This document shows, one piece after another, positions 25,598-33,753 of a stretch of DNA of 64,000 nt. The notes beneath the pieces were generated by a model, which was given only the letters and a program-made list of their open reading frames with translations, ran no database searches and was not told the DNA's origin. Made by a program: the position numbers and the translations under genes. This stretch comes from CANKJK01 sp040081715 (GTDB taxonomy: Bacteria > Acidobacteriota > Vicinamibacteria > Vicinamibacterales > UBA2999): contig JBEBFY010000013.1 of the NCBI GenBank assembly GCA_040081715.1, positions 1 through 64,000 on the forward strand. Reading direction: 5' to 3'. Numbering within the stretch: position 1 is the stretch's first letter; every line of letters starts with the position of its first letter.

Positions 25598-25930
25598 CTA
25601 GGCCCCGAACGAACTGCCGCAGCCGCAGCTCTGCTTGGCGTTCGGGTTATTGAAGACGAAGCCCTTGCCGAGCAGCGCCGTGTCGTAATCGAGGACGGTG
25701 CCCTTCAGGAAGAGCAGGCTCTTCTTGTCGACGTAGATCCTGGCGCCCTCGACGCCTTCGAACACCTCGTCGCCCATCCGGGCTTCGCGCTCCCACGCAA
25801 AGGTGTAGCTCAGGCCCGAGCATCCGCCGCCTTTGACGCCGACACGTAGACCTCCGTCCGCGATGCCCTGCTTGGCCATCAGCGAGCGAATCTTGTGCGC
25901 GGCGATGTCGGTAATCTGAATCGCGTCCAT
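25598..25930 (-). CDS. iscA: A-type Fe-S carrier IscA
   Basis: A 110-residue HesB/IscA protein with the three conserved cysteines C37 (GGGCSGL), C102 and C104 (SCGCGSSF). It carries or donates clusters and iron to target proteins. The ATG at 25930 begins with MDAIQITDIAAHKIRSL, the normal first helix; the longer open frame upstream overlaps iscU and is not real. It is separated from iscU by one base. Confidence 0.95.
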   Translation of the reverse strand: MDAIQITDIAAHKIRSLMAKQGIADGGLRVGVKGGGCSGLSYTFAWEREARMGDEVFEGVEGARIYVDKKSLLFLKGTVLDYDTALLGKGFVFNNPNAKQSCGCGSSFGA

Positions 25931-25931
25931 A

Positions 25932-26360
25932 TCAGGCGTTGGGCTGCGACCCTGCCAGGGCCGGTTCGGCCTTCCCCTCGTGCTGCTTGGCCTTGTAATC
26001 GGCAATCGCGGCCTTGATCGCATCTTCGGCCAGCACCGAGCAGTGGATCTTGACCGGCGGCAGGGCCAGCTCTTCCACGATGTCGGTGTTCTTGATGGCC
26101 AGCGCTTCGTCCACGGTCTTGCCCTTGAGCCACTCGGTCGCCAGACTCGAGCTGGCAATCGCCGACCCGCAGCCGAACGTCTTGAACCTGGCGTCATCGA
26201 TCACGCCGGTCACGGGGTTCACCTTGACCTGCAACTTCATCACGTCGCCGCACTCGGGCGCGCCCACCAGGCCGGTGCCCACGTTGGCGTCATCCTTCGG
26301 CAGCGACCCGACGTTGCGCGGGTTCTCGTAGTGGTCGATCACCTTGTCTGAGTAAGCCAT
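25932..26360 (-). CDS. iscU: Fe-S scaffold protein IscU
   Basis: The 142-residue scaffold on which clusters are built. Ligands C37, D39, C64 and C107 are present, and the HscA-recognition peptide LPPVK is at 100-104. The C terminus has an extra stretch (KQHEGKAEPALAGSQPNA) of no known role. It follows iscS by 34 bases. Confidence 0.96.
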   Translation of the reverse strand: MAYSDKVIDHYENPRNVGSLPKDDANVGTGLVGAPECGDVMKLQVKVNPVTGVIDDARFKTFGCGSAIASSSLATEWLKGKTVDEALAIKNTDIVEELALPPVKIHCSVLAEDAIKAAIADYKAKQHEGKAEPALAGSQPNA

Positions 26361-26394
26361 GTGTCTCTCCTGAATCTATTCCGGGCGCGGGACG

Positions 26395-27609
26395 CTAGTG
26401 CGTCACCCACTGCATCTTCGACAGATCGATACCTTCTTTGGCCATCTCGTAGAGCGGCGACATCTCGCGCAGGCGCCGCACGACGGTGGTCAGCTTGTTG
26501 ATCACGTAATCCAACTCTTCGTCCGTGGTCCACCGGCCGAGGCCGAAGCGGATCGAGGAGTGCGCCAGGTCGTCGCCCGCACCAAGCGCCTTGAGGACAT
26601 AGGACGGCTCCAGGCTGGCGGACGTGCAGGCCGAACCCGACGACACGGCCACATCGTTGATGCCCATCAGGAGCGACTCGCCCTCCACATAGGCAAAGCT
26701 GATGTTGAGGTTGTGGGGCAGCCGGTGTTCCACGGAGCCGTTGATGAAGATCTCGTCCAGGTTCGCGTGCAGTTCGGCGCTGAGCCTGTCGCGCATCGCC
26801 CGCAGCCGCGCGCTCTCGGTGGCCATCTCGGCCTTCGCGATTTCGGAGGCCGTGCCCAGGCCGACGATGCCGGTGACGTTCAGTGTGCCAGACCGCATGC
26901 CGCGTTCATGTCCGCCGCCGTTGGTCTGCTCGGCCAGAAGCACCCGCGGATTCCGCCGGCGCACGTAGAGCGCGCCGACACCCTTGGGGCCGTACATCTT
27001 GTGGGCCGACATCGACACCAGGTCCACCTTCAGCGCGTTGACGTCGAAGGGAATCTTCCCGGTCGCCTGCACAGCGTCCGTGTGGAAGAGGACGCCCTTC
27101 TCCTTCGCGATGGTGCCAATCTCGGCAATCGGCTGAATCACGCCGATCTCGTTATTGGCCGTCATGATGGAGATGAGGATCGTCTTGTCCGTGATGGCAG
27201 CCTTCAGCTCGTCGAGGCTGATGCGGCCGTCCTTCTGCACCGCCAGGTACGTCACCCGGTAGCCTTGCTTCTCAAGCTTCTTGCAGGTGTCGATCACCGC
27301 CTTGTGCTCAGTGACGCAGGTGATGAGGTGGTTACCCTTCTCGCGATACATCTCGGCCACGCCCTTGATGGCCAGGTTGTTCGACTCGGTGGCGCCGCTC
27401 GTGAAGATGATCTCCTTGGCGTTGGCGCCGATGAGATCCGCCACCTGCTTGCGGGCCTTCTCCACGGCCTCCTCGGCAGCCCAGCCGAACGGATGGTTGC
27501 GGCTGGCGGCGTTGCCGAAGATCTCCGTGAAGTACGGCAGCATCGCCTGGACGACGCGGGGATCAACCGGGGTGGTGGCGTGGTAGTCGAGATAGATCGG
27601 TAGCTTCAT
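26395..27609 (-). CDS. iscS: Cysteine desulfurase IscS
   Basis: A 404-residue PLP enzyme that releases sulfur from cysteine for cluster assembly. The PLP lysine lies in SMSAHKMYGPKGVGAL, and the mobile catalytic cysteine is in SSGSACTSASLEPS. The N terminus PIYLDYHATTPVDPRV is typical of group I desulfurases. Its start overlaps the iscR stop by four bases (27606-27609). Confidence 0.96.
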   Translation of the reverse strand: MKLPIYLDYHATTPVDPRVVQAMLPYFTEIFGNAASRNHPFGWAAEEAVEKARKQVADLIGANAKEIIFTSGATESNNLAIKGVAEMYREKGNHLITCVTEHKAVIDTCKKLEKQGYRVTYLAVQKDGRISLDELKAAITDKTILISIMTANNEIGVIQPIAEIGTIAKEKGVLFHTDAVQATGKIPFDVNALKVDLVSMSAHKMYGPKGVGALYVRRRNPRVLLAEQTNGGGHERGMRSGTLNVTGIVGLGTASEIAKAEMATESARLRAMRDRLSAELHANLDEIFINGSVEHRLPHNLNISFAYVEGESLLMGINDVAVSSGSACTSASLEPSYVLKALGAGDDLAHSSIRFGLGRWTTDEELDYVINKLTTVVRRLREMSPLYEMAKEGIDLSKMQWVTH

Positions 27610-28067
27610 ACGTGTGTTCTCAGAAAGGCGGCCGGCATCGGCATCGCCGGAAGTGGCTGGTCGGTTTCCGCGGCCATTTCAGCCAGCGAGACCGTGCCGA
27701 GCGCGGCCACAATGCGTTCCTTGATGCGCCAGAGCGGGTCGCGGATGCTGCACTTGCCGAACTGTTCGCAGGAGTTCCGCTCGGCGGAGCACGCCGTCAC
27801 GGAGAAGGGCCCTTCGATGGCCTGGATGATGTCGCCCACGGTGATGGTCTTGGAGGCCTTGCCGAGCACATAGCCCCCGCGCGTGCCCTGCACCGACCGC
27901 AGCAGGCGGGTGTGGACCAGCTTCTGGAGCACCTTGGCCATCAGCTCAATCGGGATGTCGTAGGCGGCGGCGATCTCGCGCGCGCTCGCCGACGTCGCAT
28001 CCTGCTTCTGCGCAAGGTGCTTCATCGCGATGAGTGCGTAATCGGCCTTCTTGGAAAGTCTCAGCAT
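27606..28067 (-). CDS. iscR: Rrf2-family Fe-S regulator IscR
   Basis: A 153-residue winged-helix regulator with three cluster-binding cysteines, C93, C100 and C106 (ACSAERNSCEQFGKC), placed as in IscR. DNA binding is by the N-terminal helix-turn-helix (residues 25-55). With [2Fe-2S] bound it would repress the isc operon; loss of the cluster relieves repression. Two sites resembling type 1 IscR boxes cover its own promoter. It leads the operon. Confidence 0.93.
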   Translation of the reverse strand: MLRLSKKADYALIAMKHLAQKQDATSASAREIAAAYDIPIELMAKVLQKLVHTRLLRSVQGTRGGYVLGKASKTITVGDIIQAIEGPFSVTACSAERNSCEQFGKCSIRDPLWRIKERIVAALGTVSLAEMAAETDQPLPAMPMPAAFLRTHV

Positions 28068-28069
28068 CT

Positions 28070-28094
28070 ATACCCGACCGGGATGGTCTGATAT
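28070..28094. promoter_or_regulatory. IscR type 1-like box, downstream copy
   Basis: A 25-bp element beginning ATACCCGACC and ending GGTCTGATAT. By eye it matches 19 of 25 positions of the E. coli type 1 consensus, including ATA-CCC-GAC and the distal GTC and TAT. It spans the start-point region and touches the -10, so binding would block transcription. Confidence 0.6.
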
Positions 28095-28119
28095 TAGGTC
28101 CTGAAACCATATCCGTCAA
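28084..28119 (-). promoter_or_regulatory. Sigma-70-type promoter of the isc operon
   Basis: On the minus strand TTGACG (28114-28119) and TAATAT (28091-28096) are separated by exactly 17 bases, a near-consensus promoter. The start point would fall near 28084, giving a leader of about 17 bases before the iscR ATG. Both hexamers lie within or against the two IscR-type boxes. Confidence 0.75.
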
Positions 28120-28133
28120 GTTTGGTCGGGTAT
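28109..28133. promoter_or_regulatory. IscR type 1-like box, upstream copy
   Basis: Read on the minus strand it begins ATACCCGACC and ends TTGACGGATAT. About 20 of 25 positions match the type 1 consensus. It contains the -35 hexamer. Its first ten bases are an exact inverted copy of the first ten of the downstream box, so the two sites face each other across the promoter. Confidence 0.6.
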
Positions 28134-28196
28134 GCAGAGTCAACCAGGAGGGAGCCGGTGCGGGTAGCGCAATCGGCAATCCGGCGCTCGTCATGT

Positions 28197-28218
28197 CCTG
28201 AATCATTAGGAATTCAGG
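28197..28218. repeat. Inverted repeat upstream of the Uma2 gene
   Basis: CCTGAAT (28197-28203) and ATTCAGG (28212-28218) are perfect inverted arms with an 8-base spacer. The element lies 35 bp before the -10-like TAGAAT of the Uma2 gene. It could be an operator; nothing links it to a known regulator. Confidence 0.35.
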
Positions 28219-28264
28219 CGTTCCAGAGCGGCACCACCCGTGCGACGGGGTCTAGAATGAGCCC

Positions 28265-28849
28265 ATGTCCGGGGTGCACCCCATGAACCCGGTGGCGACC
28301 GGCTTGAAGCTCACATACGACGACTTCCTGCAGTTCCCGGAAGACGGGAAGCGGCACGAGTTGATCGATGGAGAGCACATCGTGACGCCAGGACCCGTCT
28401 CGAGGCACCAGAAGATCATCGGCAACATCTTCGGGCACCTCTGGGTGTATCTGCGCGACCACCCGATCGGCGACGCCTTCGGTGCACCTCTTGACGTGAT
28501 CCTCTCCGAGTTCGACGTCGTAGAACCGGACGTGCTCTACATCTCGCACCAACGGCTCGCCAGCCTGGAGCCTTCGAAATGGATCAGGGGTGCACCCGAG
28601 CTGGTGGTCGAGGTGGGCTCACCAAGCACTCGGAAGCGCGATGAAACCGTCAAGCGCAACCTCTACGAGAAGTTCGGGGTTGATGAGTACTGGGTGGTGG
28701 ATCCCGAGCTGGACTCGATCAAGGTCTACCGCCGCGAGGACGGCCGCTACATCCGCGTTGCCGAACGAACCACCGAGCACGGCGACGTGCTGACAACACC
28801 GCTCCTGCCCGGGCTGGAGATGTCGCTCGCCGACATCTTCCGCGAATAG
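28265..28849 (+). CDS. Uma2-family (DUF820) PD-(D/E)xK-like protein
   Basis: A 194-residue protein with the Uma2 core: LTYDDFLQFPEDGKRHELIDGEHI, then DVVEPDVLYIS, then APELVVEVGSPSTRKRDETVKRNLYEKFGVDEYWVVDPE. The D and ExxS/K residues fit the restriction-nuclease-like active site (VEPDVLY...LVVEVGSPS). Uma2 genes are common in cyanobacteria, Chloroflexota and Acidobacteriota; their role is unsettled. TAGAAT (28253-28258) lies six bases before the ATG, suggesting a leaderless mRNA. An internal ATG at 28283 is a weaker start. Confidence 0.88.
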   Translation: MSGVHPMNPVATGLKLTYDDFLQFPEDGKRHELIDGEHIVTPGPVSRHQKIIGNIFGHLWVYLRDHPIGDAFGAPLDVILSEFDVVEPDVLYISHQRLASLEPSKWIRGAPELVVEVGSPSTRKRDETVKRNLYEKFGVDEYWVVDPELDSIKVYRREDGRYIRVAERTTEHGDVLTTPLLPGLEMSLADIFRE

Positions 28850-28867
28850 ATCCCCGGCGCGGCAGTT

Positions 28868-28894
28868 GCCCCGGGACGCAACGCGCCCCGGGGT
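28868..28894. terminator. GC-rich hairpin between convergent genes
   Basis: GCCCCGGG (28868-28875) pairs with CCCGGGGT (28887-28894), with one G-T pair, across an 11-base loop. It lies between the Uma2 and SnoaL-like gene ends. No T run follows, so it is a weak terminator candidate. Confidence 0.35.
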
Positions 28895-28904
28895 CCTGGG
28901 ATAG

Positions 28905-29615
28905 CTAGTTACCGGAAGCGGCGGCAGGAGGGGCAGGACGCGCAATCGGCGCGCCGTTCGCGTCGCGCTTCATGCCGCGGGCCCAGAGGTTCTGGATCTC
29001 CTGCTCCGTGCGTGTCTTCCACGTGGACGGATCGGCGAGCACCGGCGACGGCGCCACGTCCTGGTAGGAACCGACGAACTGATCCCCCGTCCAGATGCGT
29101 TCCTTCATGCGCCATCCTTCTGGTGTTCTCACGTAGATGTCCTCGTACTTGCCCATCAGGTCGATGGTCGGCTTGCCGCCCTTTTCCTTCACGGAGACGC
29201 CCATCATGTAGGACGAGCCACGGGCTGTGCCGTCCGGCAGGCCGATGATGATGGGCGAGGTGTTGAAGTGGCGGTTCCCGCCCTTCTTGGCCTGGCCGTC
29301 GCCGGTCATGAGGCTCCGGTAGAAGAACGTGTGGTCCTGCGGCGTCACCATGGGCGCTCCGCTCATCCCCACCGAACGCGCGTTCTTCTCGAACATCCAG
29401 GATGCGTCGCGCACCGAACCCGGATCCACGTCGCGCGGGTACTCATTGATGAGCTGCAGAATCTCGATGTAGTCCTCGGGCGCGAGGTTGACGTGGGTGC
29501 CCTTCTTGATCTTCTGCGCCGCGATGACGCGCGTATCGAACGAATAGGTGGCCGCCGCCGAGGCCAGCGCCACAATGGCGCCCGCGAAGAAGTAGCCCCA
29601 CTTTGAGTTACGCAT
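28905..29615 (-). CDS. Exported SnoaL/NTF2-like protein
   Basis: A 236-residue protein with an N-terminal membrane/signal segment (WGYFFAGAIVALASAAATY, residues 6-24) and then an NTF2-like fold: EDYIEILQLINEYPRDVDPG starts the first helix, and MGKYEDIYVRTPEGWRMKERIWTGD gives the terminal strands typical of SnoaL_4 domains. A Pro/Ala tail ends the protein. SnoaL-like domains can be cyclases, hydratases or ligand-binding modules; no catalytic call is possible. The ATG at 29615 was chosen over upstream codons that lack coding character. Confidence 0.75.
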   Translation of the reverse strand: MRNSKWGYFFAGAIVALASAAATYSFDTRVIAAQKIKKGTHVNLAPEDYIEILQLINEYPRDVDPGSVRDASWMFEKNARSVGMSGAPMVTPQDHTFFYRSLMTGDGQAKKGGNRHFNTSPIIIGLPDGTARGSSYMMGVSVKEKGGKPTIDLMGKYEDIYVRTPEGWRMKERIWTGDQFVGSYQDVAPSPVLADPSTWKTRTEQEIQNLWARGMKRDANGAPIARPAPPAAASGN

Positions 29616-29812
29616 GGCTCCACGTCCTTCCGAAAGTAGACAACCACCATCACCGGATGGCGGGAGGCCGATGGTAACCGACGATGAGCCGGTTGGCGAG
29701 GGACGCCGGCCCTGCGGGGTCACAGCCTGCGGAAGCGACGGCGTTCAGCGGGCAGGATCCATAGAATGTCTGCTTGCGAGCATGCAGGGGTAACGTCGCT
29801 CAGGAGGTCTTC

Positions 29813-30844
29813 ATGCGGTTGCGGACGAAAGTACTGTGGGGTCTCGTGGTGCTGTTGCTGGTGGTGGCCGCCGCCGTGCCATTAGTGGTGGGCATCCGCC
29901 CGATCATCGGACCCAGGGCGAGGCCGCTGACGGACCGCCGCTTCGAGCCCAGCGCTGAGCGCCTGGAACGCGGGCGCTATCTGGTCACGTCCGTCGCCGG
30001 CTGCCTTGTGTGCCACAGCGAACTCGACTGGCAGGCGCCCGGCTTTCCCGCCAGGGCTGGGACCGAAGGCGGCGGGCGCAGGTTCGACCAGGAAGGTCTG
30101 GCATGGCTGACCGTGCCGAACATCACCCCGGACGCCGACACCGGTGCCGGACACTGGACGGATGACATGCTCGTCCGAGCGATCCGGGAAGGCATCAGCC
30201 ACGATGGCCGGGCGCTCTTCCCCATCATGCCCTACACGCAATATCGGTACATGGCCGACGAAGATCTGGCGTCAATCGTGGTCTACATCCGGTCGCTGCC
30301 GGCGCTCCGCCGCAGCCTCCCGCCGTCCGCGGTCCCCTTCCCGGTGAACCGGTTCATCAACGCTGTGCCGGAACCCGTCGAAGGGCCCGTGCCTGCGCCG
30401 GATCAGAACAACGCGGTGGCCTACGGCGGCTACCTGGTGCGGCTGGGGGCATGCCGCGATTGCCATACCCCGCAGAATGCGCAAGGACAGCCCCTCGCGG
30501 CGCTGGAATTCAGTGGCGGATTCGTGCTCGAGGGACCGTACGGACGCGTCGCCAGCGGAAACATCACGCCGGATTCGAGCGGCATTCCCTATTACACCGC
30601 TGACCTCTTCCTCGAGATGATCCGAACCGGAAAGGTCAAGGCCCGGAAGATTCATGACCAGATGCCGTGGGCCAGCTACGCGGGGCAGTCGGACGGAGAC
30701 CTGAAGGCGATCTTCGCCTACCTCCAGACCATCACGCCCGTGCGCCACCGCGTGGACAACACGCTGAAGCCGACGGCCTGCCCCGTGTGCGAGGGCACGC
30801 ATGGCGGGGGCGACACCAACACGGCTGGGGCCGCGCCCAACTAA
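29813..30844 (+). CDS. Membrane-anchored diheme cytochrome c
   Basis: A 343-residue cytochrome with an N-terminal transmembrane anchor (8-28) and two heme domains. The sites are CLVCH (64-68) and CRDCH (214-218), each followed by GxITPD-type segments (NITPDADTG and NITPDSSG) and distal PW/PYT methionine regions. This repeated layout resembles the cytochrome subunits of periplasmic alcohol/aldehyde dehydrogenases. A third CPVC near the C terminus lacks His and is not a heme site. AGGAGG lies five bases before the ATG. It could serve the IorAB or PQQ enzymes, though they are not adjacent. Confidence 0.9.
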   Translation: MRLRTKVLWGLVVLLLVVAAAVPLVVGIRPIIGPRARPLTDRRFEPSAERLERGRYLVTSVAGCLVCHSELDWQAPGFPARAGTEGGGRRFDQEGLAWLTVPNITPDADTGAGHWTDDMLVRAIREGISHDGRALFPIMPYTQYRYMADEDLASIVVYIRSLPALRRSLPPSAVPFPVNRFINAVPEPVEGPVPAPDQNNAVAYGGYLVRLGACRDCHTPQNAQGQPLAALEFSGGFVLEGPYGRVASGNITPDSSGIPYYTADLFLEMIRTGKVKARKIHDQMPWASYAGQSDGDLKAIFAYLQTITPVRHRVDNTLKPTACPVCEGTHGGGDTNTAGAAPN

Positions 30845-30862
30845 ACAAGCGCGATTGTGATT

Positions 30863-30888
30863 GGCCGCTCCGGACGCCCGGAGTGGCC
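30863..30888. terminator. Hairpin between cytochrome and MoeZ-like genes
   Basis: Arms 30863-30873 and 30878-30888 pair over 11 positions, with one G-T pair, around a 4-base loop. It sits between two convergent gene ends. No T run is seen, so it may act as a bidirectional structure. Confidence 0.45.
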
Positions 30889-30913
30889 GTGGCTCGTCGG
30901 CTCCATCGGCCGT

Positions 30914-32092
30914 TCAGTACTTGGGCTGGGAGGGGTCGACCTTGTCGATCCAGTCGAGGATGCCGCCCTTGAGGTTCTTCATGTCCGAGAAGCCGACCGT
31001 GCGCAGGAAGTCGAGCGCCTTCTGGCTGCGGCTCCCCATCTTGCACTGCATGATGAGCCCCACGTCCCTCGGCAGTTCCTGGTACCGGCGCGGGATCTCC
31101 CCTAGCGGGATCAGCACGGACCCCGCGATCCGGTTGATCTGGTATTCGTTCGGCTCGCGCACGTCCACGATCAGGAGCGTGTCGCCGGCGTCCATCCGCT
31201 TCTTCAGCTCGACCGACGTGATCTCCCACTGGCTTGCGGACGCGATGGCCGCGGCCTCTGCCGTCACGTCCGGCCTGATCCCGCAGAACTCGTCGTAGTC
31301 GATGAGCTTCGTGACAGTCGGGTGGTCGCCACACACGGGACACTCCGGGTCGCGCTTCAGCTTCAGCTCACGGAACTTCATCCGCAGCGCGTCATAGATC
31401 AGGAAGCGGCCGACGAGCGGCTCGCCGATGCCGGTGAGAAGCTTGATGGACTCGGTGGCCTGTATGACGCCGATCACGCCCGGCAGCACACCCAGCACGC
31501 CGCCCTCGGCGCAGCTCGGTACCAGGCCAGGAGGCGGAGGCTCGGGATAGAGGCACCGGTAGCAGGGCCCGCCCTTGGTGGCGAACACCGACGCCTGACC
31601 TTCGAACCGGAAGATGCTGCCGTAGGCGTTGGGCTTGCCTAGGAGCACGCAGGCGTCATTGGTCAGATACCGCGTCGGGAAGTTATCTGTGCCGTCGAGG
31701 ATGACGTCGTAGGGCTCGAACAGCCGCAGCGCGTTCTCCGATGACAACGCCTCTTCGTAGGTGTCCACCTGGATGTGGGGATTGATGTCCACCAGGCGGT
31801 CCTTCGCGGAGGCCAGCTTCGAGCGACCGACGTCCTTCGTGCCGTGGATGATCTGCCGCTGCAGATTGCTGTAATCGACGACGTCGAAGTCCACGACGCC
31901 GATCCGGCCCACGCCCGCCGCCGCCAGATACATCGCCGCGGGCGACCCGAGGCCGCCGGCGCCGATGCAGAGGACACTGCCCGCCTTCAACCGGCGCTGC
32001 CCGTCCATGCCCATCTCGGGCATGATCAGGTGCCGGCTGTAGCGCTTGATCTCCTCGGCGCTGAGCGCCGGAAGATCGGCCAGGTTCGTCAC
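30914..32092 (-). CDS. E1-like adenylyltransferase/sulfurtransferase (MoeZ/MoeB-rhodanese fusion)
   Basis: A 392-residue protein that activates the C terminus of a ubiquitin-like sulfur carrier. The ThiF/MoeB domain (about 1-265) has the nucleotide loop GAGGLGSPAAMYLAAAG and paired zinc cysteines (CYRCLYP and CPVCGD). The C-terminal rhodanese domain (about 285-392) carries the persulfide cysteine in MQCKMGSRSQ. This is the MoeZ architecture that loads sulfur on CysO in actinobacteria. It overlaps the carrier gene by four bases. Confidence 0.93.
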   Translation of the reverse strand: MTNLADLPALSAEEIKRYSRHLIMPEMGMDGQRRLKAGSVLCIGAGGLGSPAAMYLAAAGVGRIGVVDFDVVDYSNLQRQIIHGTKDVGRSKLASAKDRLVDINPHIQVDTYEEALSSENALRLFEPYDVILDGTDNFPTRYLTNDACVLLGKPNAYGSIFRFEGQASVFATKGGPCYRCLYPEPPPPGLVPSCAEGGVLGVLPGVIGVIQATESIKLLTGIGEPLVGRFLIYDALRMKFRELKLKRDPECPVCGDHPTVTKLIDYDEFCGIRPDVTAEAAAIASASQWEITSVELKKRMDAGDTLLIVDVREPNEYQINRIAGSVLIPLGEIPRRYQELPRDVGLIMQCKMGSRSQKALDFLRTVGFSDMKNLKGGILDWIDKVDPSQPKY

Positions 32093-32370
32093 CAGGCACC
32101 TCCGGCGACCGACGGGATGATGCTGATGGAGTCGCCGTCCTTGATCGGCGTCTGCTCCTTCTGTGCGTAGCGGATGTCCTCGTCGTTCACGTAGATGTTG
32201 ACGAAGCTCCGGAGCTTGCCCTCTTCGCTGTAGAGGTGCCGCTTCAGCCCGTCGTACTTCGCCACGAGGGCGGCAAGGGCCTCGCCCGCCGTGGCGCCCG
32301 ACACTTCCACGGTGTCGAGCTTGTCGGTGAAGGGCCGGAGCGGGGTGGGAATCAGAACGTTAATCGCCAT
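32089..32370 (-). CDS. CysO/MoaD-like sulfur carrier with masked C terminus
   Basis: A 93-residue beta-grasp protein (AINVLIPTPLRPFTDK at the start, NIYVNDEDIRYAQKEQTPIKDGDSISIIPSVAGG near the end). In active carriers the protein ends in Gly-Gly; here the di-glycine (90-91) is followed by Ala-Trp. The carrier therefore probably needs proteolytic trimming before thiocarboxylation. The gene directly upstream in transcription encodes a JAMM protease that could do this. The neighbours (E1/rhodanese, JAMM, CysM) point to cysteine synthesis rather than molybdopterin. Confidence 0.9.
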   Translation of the reverse strand: MAINVLIPTPLRPFTDKLDTVEVSGATAGEALAALVAKYDGLKRHLYSEEGKLRSFVNIYVNDEDIRYAQKEQTPIKDGDSISIIPSVAGGAW

Positions 32371-32773
32371 GGGTCAATGCTTCCTCTGAAAAGGCGGAAC
32401 GGTCGTCCTGGAGCAGCCAGGAGGTCAAGTCCTGCGGCACGCCCTCGTGCACGGACACGATCACATAGGAAAAGAACGGCCACGCGTGGTCGAGATCGTA
32501 CTGCGACGGCTGGGCCGGGTGGTCCGGGTGCGAGTGGTAGAACCCCATCAGGTCCAGACCGAGCTCCGCGCTCTTACGCTCTGCCTCCCGATAGTCGCCG
32601 GGCCTTACGAGAAACCGGCGGCGGGGCCCCTCCTCGGTGGTGTTGGGGAGCTTGAAGACCTTCGACACCACGCCGTCGAGGCCGTACATCGCCCCGCAGC
32701 ATTCGTTCGGATAGGTCTCAACACCGTGCGCACGGATCGCCTCCCCAACCTTCTTCACAAGCGTGATCGCCAT
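32360..32773 (-). CDS. JAMM/Mec-family metalloprotease
   Basis: A 137-residue zinc isopeptidase-like protein with the complete JAMM signature: E24 (NECCG) and H80-x-H82...S90-x2-D93. Its mycobacterial relative Mec releases cysteine from the CysO-cysteine adduct. Here it may also, or instead, remove the Ala-Trp tail of the carrier. Its gene overlaps the carrier gene by 11 bases and shares one base with the cysM-like stop, so the set is tightly coupled. Confidence 0.92.
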   Translation of the reverse strand: MAITLVKKVGEAIRAHGVETYPNECCGAMYGLDGVVSKVFKLPNTTEEGPRRRFLVRPGDYREAERKSAELGLDLMGFYHSHPDHPAQPSQYDLDHAWPFFSYVIVSVHEGVPQDLTSWLLQDDRSAFSEEALTHGD

Positions 32774-33732
32774 CAGCGAGATTCCTCGGGGGACGCGTCC
32801 CAGAAGCGTTCGGAGAGGTACTTTTCGCCGCCGTCACAGAAGATGGTGACGATAACGGCATCGGAGGTGTTCCGGCCCACGGCAATGGCCGCGGCCAGGT
32901 TGGCGCCGCTGGACACCCCCACGAGCACACCTTCCTGGCGCGCGAGCCGCCTGGTGATGTCCTGGGCCTCGAGCGTCCCGACGCGGACGTCCTCATCCGC
33001 AAGGGTGGGGTCGTAGATGGGGGGCACGATGGCGCTTTCCATGTGCTTCAGACCTTCCAGGCCGTGCAGCGGCTCGGCGGGCTGCATGGAGATCAGCCGA
33101 ATCTTTGGGTTGTGGGCGCGCATCCGTCGGCCCACGCCCATGAAAGTGCCGCTGGTGCCAAGGCCCGTGACGAAGTGCGTGATGCGGCCGCCTGTCTGCT
33201 CGATGATCTCGGGCCCCGTGGTCTCGTAGTGCGCGCCCCAGTTCGCGGCGTTGCTGTACTGGTCCGCGTAGAAGTACTTATCCGGATCAGCGGCGTACAC
33301 CTCGCGCGCCTTGCGGATCGCACCGTCGGACCCCTCGAGGGGGCTCGTCAGGATCAACTCGGCCCCATACGCACGCAGGATGCGCTTCCTCTCGGGCGTC
33401 ACGTTCTCGGGGATGCAGAGCTTCACGGGAATGTTCCGCGCGGCGCAGATCATCGCGAAGGCAATGCCGGTGTTGCCGGACGTGGCGTCGAGGATGGTCT
33501 TGCCGGGCCGGAGCGCACCGCTTTCCTCGCCCTTGACGATCATTCGGGCGGCGGCCCGATCCTTCACGGACCCGCCGGGATTCTTGCCCTCGAGCTTCGC
33601 CCACAGCTCAACGTTGCGGAGGCCCGCCTCGAAGCTGCGCAAACGGACAAGGGGCGTGTTGCCGATGAGGTCGACAATTGAGGCCACACTCCGCCGTTCG
33701 GATTGCGTCGTAGAGGGCGCTGTCGGGGGCAT
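32773..33732 (-). CDS. cysM: Cysteine synthase (CysM/CysK family)
   Basis: A 319-residue PLP enzyme. The PLP lysine is K57 (NPGGSVKDRAA), the substrate loop is TSGNTGIAFAM, and the phosphate-binding glycines lie in GLGTSGTFMGVGRRM. Context with CysO, JAMM and MoeZ-like genes suggests it accepts O-phosphoserine and the protein-bound thiocarboxylate, as CysM does in Mycobacterium. The ATG at 33732 gives a normal N terminus; a much longer open frame upstream covers another gene. TATAAT on the coding strand (33754-33759) is a likely -10 for the operon. Confidence 0.9.
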   Translation of the reverse strand: MPPTAPSTTQSERRSVASIVDLIGNTPLVRLRSFEAGLRNVELWAKLEGKNPGGSVKDRAAARMIVKGEESGALRPGKTILDATSGNTGIAFAMICAARNIPVKLCIPENVTPERKRILRAYGAELILTSPLEGSDGAIRKAREVYAADPDKYFYADQYSNAANWGAHYETTGPEIIEQTGGRITHFVTGLGTSGTFMGVGRRMRAHNPKIRLISMQPAEPLHGLEGLKHMESAIVPPIYDPTLADEDVRVGTLEAQDITRRLARQEGVLVGVSSGANLAAAIAVGRNTSDAVIVTIFCDGGEKYLSERFWDASPEESR

Positions 33733-33753
33733 TGTCTGGTCAGGAAGGACAAA

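Noticed and set aside
28841..28876. Second hairpin using CCCCGG near the Uma2 stop
   Set aside because: The pairing is interrupted and competes with the better stem at 28868-28894.
30780..30800. Third heme site (CPVC) in the diheme cytochrome
   Set aside because: The motif lacks the histidine required for heme c attachment.
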